From positions 1 to 9,499 of the forward strand of contig JBMNPP010000105.1 of NCBI GenBank assembly GCA_050943675.1: DNA of 9,499 bases, in the 5' to 3' direction. Below, in pieces: positions 5,619 through 9,499 of this stretch (position 1 is the stretch's first letter; each line of letters opens with the position of its first letter). Source of the DNA: Brooklawnia sp050943675 (lineage in GTDB: Bacteria > Actinomycetota > Actinomycetes > Propionibacteriales > Propionibacteriaceae). A model generated the notes under the pieces. That model made no database searches. It saw only the letters and a program-made list of their open reading frames with translations, and was not told the DNA's origin. The translations under genes were made by a program, and so were the position numbers.

Positions 5619-7501
5619 CCCAACCGATTGCGGTCATCATCGCCAGGTCCGACATCCATGAACAGATGCTGGCCGAGTTCCGCCACGGCATCGGAGACCA
5701 GGCCCTGATCACCTCGGCGACCAACATTGAGGCGGCCATTGAGGCCAACCACCCTGAGGTGGCGCTGGTGCTGCTCGACTGCCGCGGCACCCGCGTGGAC
5801 GACCTGATCGTCCCCCTCAAACAACAACCTGCCTATGCCAACGCCCGAGTGCTGGCCGTGGTCGACAACCAGGTGGACGACGCCGAAGAGTCACTTGACA
5901 AGGGCTGGGTGGCCGCCTTCATCGGCCTGCCGATCACGCCGGGCCTGCTGGCCAGCCACAGCAGCCAGCAGTTGATCCGCTGGCAGGTGCACTACGGCCC
6001 GGACGCCGACCCGGACGCGTCCGGGTTCACCATGGTCCCCCGCAGCGACCTGCTTCGCGACTTTCATTCCACCCAGGATTCCCGCACCGCCGAGCTGATC
6101 GCAGCGATCGATCGTGCCCTTGGCCCGCGCCCCCGCGTCCAGTTGCCGGCCGGCATCCGGCTGACCAGGCAGGAACGGCCCAGCGATGGGGTCTACGTGA
6201 TTCTTGAGGGCGAGGTCGCCCTCACCCGCCGGGTCGGTGAAGAGGACATGCTGTTCCACCAGAACTCCACCGGCTCGGTGGTCGGCATCCTCGCGTTGAC
6301 CACCCAGGCCTCCGCGCGCTTCACCTCGATCACCACCACACCCTGCGTGGTTGTGCACCTGTCGACCTACCAGCTCGACCAGGCCCTGCAGATGGAACCG
6401 CAGGTCTCGGCATTCATGGCGTCCTCGGCGATCACCCAGTTGGGCAGGCGGCTGGCCCATTCGGCCCAGCAACTGGTCGAGCGGCGCGTCCTGATCCACC
6501 AGCTGCGTCAGGAACGTGCTGAGCTCACCGACGCATTGGCACAACTGCGCGATGCCCGGATGGAGTTGATCACCCAGGCCCGGTTCGCAACCCTCGGCGA
6601 GCTCAGCGCCGGCATCGCCCATGAACTGAACAATCCCGTCGCTGCCCTGCTGCGATCCACCGAGCACCTGTTCGACGACATCACCAGCCTGCTCAGAACC
6701 AATCCCCAGGGCGAGCTGATCACCCGGACCATCGACGCCAGCGTCCAGCGCAACATCACCTCGACCCGCGAACAGCGGGCCGCCCGACGCGAATTGGCCA
6801 AGCTGATCGGCGACGACGACCTGGCGCGCCGGCTTTCGGCGGCCGGGGTTACCGACCCGGAAGTGGCCCGGGCAGCGACCACGAGCGAAGAGCTCGCCAC
6901 GACAATCGAACTCAGCGCCAAGCTCGGCACCTCACTGCGCGCGATCAACCTGGCCGCTGAGCACATCACGCGCCTGGTTTCCTCACTGCGTTCCTATTCC
7001 CGCCCGGACGCCGACCCGGTCGACGGCGTCTCGGTCAACGCGTCGATCGAGGACACCCTCACCCTGGTTTCGCACCGCCTGGGTGGGGTTACGGTGCAGC
7101 GCGATTACGATGATCTTCCCGGTATCAGGGCCCGGCAGGCCCAACTCGGCCAGGTCTGGACCAATATCCTGGTCAACGCCGCCGATGCCCTTGAGGGCTC
7201 AGGCACCATCAAGATCCGCACCCAGAAAGCGGGCCACGAGATCATCGCGAGCATCATCGACAATGGCCCGGGCATCCCCGAAGAAATCCTGGAACGCGTC
7301 TTCGAGCCGCATTTCACCACCAAGCACGGCCGGGTGCGGTTCGGGATGGGGATGGGCCTGGGGATCGCCGCGCACTTCGTGAACGACCATGGCGGCAGGA
7401 TCGAGATCGAGTCAAGACCGGGCCGTACCAAGGTCAACGTCCGGCTGCCGGTGGCCGGACCACCCGATGCACCAGCAACCATCAAGCAGGAGTCACCGTG
7501 A
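5615..7501 (+). CDS. Soluble histidine kinase: pseudo-receiver, cNMP-binding-like domain, HisKA, HATPase
   Basis: A 628-residue protein with no transmembrane segment, so a cytosolic sensor. Residues 4-125 resemble a receiver domain: Asp55 in LVLLDC sits at the phosphoacceptor place, but the acidic pair after strand 1 (IIARSD) and the Lys-Pro loop (IGLPI) are degenerate. Residues about 165-275 form a CRP-like cyclic-nucleotide-binding fold: GVYVILEGEVAL (192-203), GSVVGILAL (220-228), Arg235. Residues 285-320 look coiled-coil. The H-box ATLGELSAGIAHELNNPVA (325-343) carries His336. About 95 residues, partly Arg/Glu-rich, lie between the two HisKA helices. HATPase motifs: N-box Asn517/Asn521, G1 DNGPGIP (549-555), F-box FEPHFTT (563-569), G2 GMGMGLGI (577-584). 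ATG 5615 overlaps the transporter stop; the longer GTG at 5594 would extend the overlap. It should phosphorylate the regulator that follows. Confidence 0.9.
   Translation: MTQPIAVIIARSDIHEQMLAEFRHGIGDQALITSATNIEAAIEANHPEVALVLLDCRGTRVDDLIVPLKQQPAYANARVLAVVDNQVDDAEESLDKGWVAAFIGLPITPGLLASHSSQQLIRWQVHYGPDADPDASGFTMVPRSDLLRDFHSTQDSRTAELIAAIDRALGPRPRVQLPAGIRLTRQERPSDGVYVILEGEVALTRRVGEEDMLFHQNSTGSVVGILALTTQASARFTSITTTPCVVVHLSTYQLDQALQMEPQVSAFMASSAITQLGRRLAHSAQQLVERRVLIHQLRQERAELTDALAQLRDARMELITQARFATLGELSAGIAHELNNPVAALLRSTEHLFDDITSLLRTNPQGELITRTIDASVQRNITSTREQRAARRELAKLIGDDDLARRLSAAGVTDPEVARAATTSEELATTIELSAKLGTSLRAINLAAEHITRLVSSLRSYSRPDADPVDGVSVNASIEDTLTLVSHRLGGVTVQRDYDDLPGIRARQAQLGQVWTNILVNAADALEGSGTIKIRTQKAGHEIIASIIDNGPGIPEEILERVFEPHFTTKHGRVRFGMGMGLGIAAHFVNDHGGRIEIESRPGRTKVNVRLPVAGPPDAPATIKQESP
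7488..7492 (+). promoter_or_regulatory. Response regulator ribosome binding site inside the kinase 3' end
   Basis: AGGAG, 5 nt before the GTG at 7498. It supports the GTGA overlap start of the response regulator. Confidence 0.75.
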
Positions 7502-7986
7502 GACTTGCCATCATCGTCCTCGAAGATGAACCGGAGGTTCGCGACGCGCTCGCCCGCGACCTGGAAGGCCTCACCGGGTCGATCCGGGTTGAGCTCGCCG
7601 AGGACGTCACCGATGCCCGCAGCCTGATCGAAGAGATCATCGAGGACGGTGATGTGGTGGCCCTGGTGCTGGCCGATCACCGCTTGCCCGGCGAGACCGG
7701 CGTCGACTTCCTGGTATCCACCATGGCTGACGACCGCGTCTCAGCCGCCCGGCGCGTGCTGATCACCGGCCAGGCAGACCACACTGACACGATCAGGGCC
7801 ATCAATTCCGGAGGACTGGACCACTACATCGCCAAGCCCTGGGACGTCACCGACCTGCACGATGTGGTGCGCACCCAACTGACCGACTTCGTACTCGAGG
7901 AAGAAATCAACCCGTTGCCGTACTTGGCGCACCTGGACGCCACCCGCGCGATGGAGGCCATGCGCAACCTGAGCCCGGGTGAGTGA
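7498..7986 (+). CDS. Single-domain response regulator
   Basis: A 162-residue receiver domain with a short tail and no DNA-binding domain. All key residues are present: acidic Glu9/Asp10 after strand 1, phosphoacceptor Asp60 in LVLADHRLPG, Thr90 in RVLITG and Lys113-Pro114 in IAKPWD. The TIRAINSGGLDHYIAKPWD block (98-116) resembles receivers that elsewhere are fused to cyclic-nucleotide-binding plus thioredoxin-reductase-like domains. Here the receiver stands alone and the cNMP-like domain is in the kinase. The tail (131-162) is acidic then helical and not recognised. The GTG at 7498 overlaps the kinase stop (GTGA), so the two are translationally coupled. With no output domain, it may act by contacting another protein, such as the transporter or a phosphorelay partner, or serve as a phosphate sink. 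Confidence 0.92.
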   Translation: MRLAIIVLEDEPEVRDALARDLEGLTGSIRVELAEDVTDARSLIEEIIEDGDVVALVLADHRLPGETGVDFLVSTMADDRVSAARRVLITGQADHTDTIRAINSGGLDHYIAKPWDVTDLHDVVRTQLTDFVLEEEINPLPYLAHLDATRAMEAMRNLSPGE

Positions 7987-8014
7987 GCCGCAAGACTCCC
8001 CGTACCGGCCAGGG

Positions 8015-8138
8015 TGACGCGCTGAGCTGGCACAAGCCTGCTGGGCTCCCCGACCACCCAACCGGACCGGTGCCAAACGCTCAGCTATGCAGGCGTCGCA
8101 AGCCGAAACCAGCAAACAGCACGCGACGCCTACATAGC
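8015..8138. repeat. Structured tandem element, copy 1 (possible ncRNA or palindromic mobile repeat)
   Basis: First of two copies 148 bp apart. Hairpin A: GCTGAGC/TGGCAC (8021-8033) pairs with GTGCCA (8070-8075) and GCTCAGC (8079-8085), with a 3-nt bulge. It encloses a small AGCC/GGCT hairpin (8035-8047). Hairpin B: GCTATGCAGGCGTCGC (8084-8099) pairs with GCGACGCCTACATAGC (8123-8138), 16 bp with one mismatch; its loop contains the variable block 8104-8122. A and B share the GC at 8084-8085, so they abut or compete. The strand of any transcript is unknown. It begins 28 bp after the response regulator stop, so it would lie in that mRNA's 3' region. Confidence 0.8.
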
Positions 8139-8162
8139 CGAACGAATCAGAACCAGCCCAGA

Positions 8163-8286
8163 TGACGCGCTGAACTGGCACAAGCCTGCTGGGCTCCCCG
8201 ACCACCCAACGGGACCGGTGCCGAACGCTCAGCTATGCAGGCGTCGCGAGCTGTCGTATTTCGTCACTCCGCGACGCCTACGTAGA
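8163..8286. repeat. Structured tandem element, copy 2
   Basis: Matches copy 1 at 85 of 89 bases over 8163-8251 (differences at 8174, 8211, 8223, 8248) and 14 of 15 over 8271-8285. The intervening 8252-8270 matches at only about 4 of 19 bases but has exactly the same length. In hairpin A, 8223 changes U-A to U-G (pairing kept) and 8174 creates one A/C mismatch. In hairpin B, 8282 turns a U-A pair into U-G. The outermost pair of hairpin B (8286) is lost. Confidence 0.8.
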
Positions 8287-8396
8287 TTGCGGTCCGGCAT
8301 TCTCCGGATGGCAACGAGTTGCCGCTCAAACAAGGTAGAGTCCAGCGACAAACCCCGCATCCGGGTGCGTGTATTGAGCGTGCAGCTTTCCAGAAG

Positions 8397-8427
8397 GCGA
8401 CCCTCATGTGAATTCGACGTGACATTG
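8397..8427. promoter_or_regulatory. 11-nt periodic GTGA direct repeats (possible PhoP/PHO-type site)
   Basis: GTGA occurs at 8408-8411 and 8419-8422, with a near match GCGA at 8397-8400: three units exactly 11 bp apart, one helical turn. On the minus strand they read TCAC. Actinobacterial PhoP-type regulators bind direct repeats with TCA cores at 11-nt spacing, and the gene downstream is a phosphate transporter. The match outside the core is poor, so this is tentative. Confidence 0.3.
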
Positions 8428-8431
8428 GGGT

Positions 8432-8437
8432 TACGCT
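8432..8437 (+). promoter_or_regulatory. -10 element of the phosphate transporter, implying a leaderless mRNA
   Basis: TACGCT fits TANNNT and ends 7 bp before the GTG at 8445, so transcription would begin at or next to the start codon. This agrees with the lack of any Shine-Dalgarno before that GTG. No clear -35 is seen; the 11-nt repeats occupy that position, as expected for an activator-dependent promoter. Confidence 0.5.
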
Positions 8438-8444
8438 GTCAAAC

Positions 8445-9499
8445 GTGTCCACCGAGTTGGTTCTCCTAATCCTTGTCGTAGCGACTGCGCTCGTCTTCGA
8501 CTTCACCAATGGTTTCCACGACACCGCCAACGCCATGGCGACCTCGATTGCCACCAAGGCCCTCAAGCCGCGCGTGGCCGTGGGCCTCTGTGCAGTACTC
8601 AACTTGGTGGGTGCCTTCTTGTCGGTCGAAGTGGCCCTGACCGTCACCAACGCAATCATCCGTATCCAGAACCCTGACGGCTCCCCACGAGCGGAGTTGT
8701 TGGCCGACGGTGGATACACCCTCCTGCTGGTGCTGCTGGCAGGCCTGGGTGGCGCCATCGTGTGGAATCTGTTCACCTGGCTGCGCGGCCTCCCGTCGAG
8801 CTCTTCACACGCGATGTTCGGTGGGCTGATCGGCTCGACGATCGCCGGGCTGGGCCTGGGCGCGGTCAAGTGGATCGGCACTGGATCAAAGCTCGACGGT
8901 GTCGTCGGCAAGGTGATCCTGCCCGGCCTGGCCTCCCCCGCCATCGCGGTGCTGGTCGCGATGATCGGCACCTCGCTGGTCTTCCGCATCTCCAAGGACG
9001 TTGCCAAGGGGGTCATGGACTCGGGCTTCCGCTGGGGCCAGATCGGCACCGCATCACTGGTTTCACTGGCGCACGGTGCCAACGATGCCCAGAAGACGAT
9101 GGGCGTGATCACGCTGGCGCTCATCGCACACGGCAGCTGGACCGACACCCACTCGATCCCGGTCTGGGTGAAGGTGGCCTGCGCATTGGCGATCGCCATC
9201 GGCACCTGGCTGGGTGGCTGGCGCATCATCCGCACCATGGGCAAGGGACTGGTCGAGATCTCACCGCCACAGGGCATGGCAGCGGAGGCCTCTTCGGCGG
9301 CAGTGATCCTGTCCAGTTCGCAGCTCGGTTTCGCCCTGTCGACCACGCATGTGGCGACCGGGTCGATCCTGGGTTCGGGCCTGGGCCGCAAGGGGGCCGA
9401 GGTGCGCTGGAGCGTCGCCGGCCGGATGGGTCTGGCATGGCTGATCACGCTGCCTTCAGCAGCGCTGGTCGGTGCTGCCATGTGGTTGCTCGCCGACCT
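8445..9499 (+). CDS. PiT family inorganic phosphate transporter, 3'-truncated by the window
   Basis: 351 codons without a stop, running out of the window. It belongs to the PiT family of low-affinity phosphate (metal-phosphate):H+ or Na+ symporters in the membrane. Family signatures: FDFTNGFHDTANAMAT (18-33) in the first half and the duplicated partner SLAHGANDAQKTMG (207-220) in the second, both around the conserved Asp/Asn pair. Further conserved parts are GLPSSSSHAMFGGLIG (115-130) and ALSTTHVATGSILGSG (297-312). Roughly eight hydrophobic segments are visible, with a hydrophilic stretch near 180-200. GTG 8445 places the first signature near residue 20, usual for the family. It has no SD and sits 7 bp after a -10, so translation is probably leaderless. 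It is in its own transcription unit, downstream of the structured repeats. Confidence 0.93.
   Translation, partial: MSTELVLLILVVATALVFDFTNGFHDTANAMATSIATKALKPRVAVGLCAVLNLVGAFLSVEVALTVTNAIIRIQNPDGSPRAELLADGGYTLLLVLLAGLGGAIVWNLFTWLRGLPSSSSHAMFGGLIGSTIAGLGLGAVKWIGTGSKLDGVVGKVILPGLASPAIAVLVAMIGTSLVFRISKDVAKGVMDSGFRWGQIGTASLVSLAHGANDAQKTMGVITLALIAHGSWTDTHSIPVWVKVACALAIAIGTWLGGWRIIRTMGKGLVEISPPQGMAAEASSAAVILSSSQLGFALSTTHVATGSILGSGLGRKGAEVRWSVAGRMGLAWLITLPSAALVGAAMWLLAD

Larger units (their letters stand above)
7987..8444. other. 458-bp gene-free region between response regulator and phosphate transporter
   Basis: Contents in order: 28 bp after the regulator stop (8001-8014 resembles 8149-8162, so the repeat unit may start slightly earlier), repeat copy 1, a 24-bp linker, repeat copy 2, about 110 bp with nothing I recognise beyond a small TCCGG/CCGGA hairpin (8293-8308), then the promoter region of the phosphate transporter. 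Short open frames cross the repeats in several phases but none has an SD, family match or consistent frame. Confidence 0.7.

Noticed and set aside
8054..8066. Integron attC-like half site (ACCCAAC fits RYYYAAC)
   Set aside because: No matching GTTRRRY partner at the other end of either repeat copy and no integron integrase; a 7-mer match is expected by chance.
7983..8165. Small protein frame across repeat copy 1
   Set aside because: The 148-bp period is not a multiple of three, so the two copies are read in different frames. The frame has no SD and no family resemblance.
8252..8270. Loop of copy 2 matches 9 nt (GACGAAATA, complement) near 1575-1583 in the DUF559 gene, suggesting a target
   Set aside because: About one 9-mer match of this kind is expected by chance in 9.5 kb on both strands.
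8015..8286. CRISPR-like array (conserved repeat, variable spacer)
   Set aside because: Only two units with a 148-bp period, conserved blocks far longer than CRISPR repeats, the variable part inside a hairpin loop, and no cas genes in the window.
8264..9481. 405-residue open frame on the minus strand
   Set aside because: It is antisense to the phosphate transporter, Ser/Thr/Ala/Pro-rich and without domain features; it is a by-product of high GC codon use.

Overview
The window is GC-rich, gene-dense bacterial DNA with GTG/TTG starts, 4-nt start/stop overlaps and a probable leaderless start. This fits a high-GC actinobacterium. The DUF559 protein with a winged-helix-like N-terminus and the DUF1801 protein also fit that group. 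A Propionibacteriaceae-like host is plausible but is an impression, not shown by the sequence. The window cuts a gene at each end.

Left part (1-2222): a 5'-truncated PEP mutase/isocitrate lyase superfamily enzyme on the + strand converges on two minus-strand genes. These are a DUF1801 protein and a DUF559 (Vsr-like nuclease fold) protein. A 74-bp near-perfect palindrome sits between the two minus genes.

Middle (2223-4214): a NOX/ferric-reductase-type membrane flavocytochrome on + converges on a small minus-strand gene that I recognise as a hexameric tyrosine-coordinated haem protein (HTHP). The HTHP promoter region carries a perfect 7-2-7 palindrome, which looks like a repressor operator. 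The pair suggests a haem/redox or peroxide theme.

Operon (4215-7986): an SLC13/DASS anion symporter, a soluble histidine kinase (pseudo-receiver, cyclic-nucleotide-binding-like domain, HisKA, HATPase) and a stand-alone response regulator are joined by ATGA and GTGA overlaps. This looks like a transporter made together with its own two-component system. The regulator has no DNA-binding domain, so its output may be protein-protein.

Right part (7987-9499): a 458-bp gene-free stretch holds two tandem copies, exactly 148 bp apart, of a structured element. Conserved stems (85/89 and 14/15 identical) flank a 19-nt loop that is essentially unrelated between copies yet identical in length. This is the least explained signal in the window. 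It is followed by a PiT-family phosphate transporter, cut by the window end, with a -10 placed for a leaderless GTG start and an 11-nt-periodic GTGA pattern that could be a PhoP-type site.
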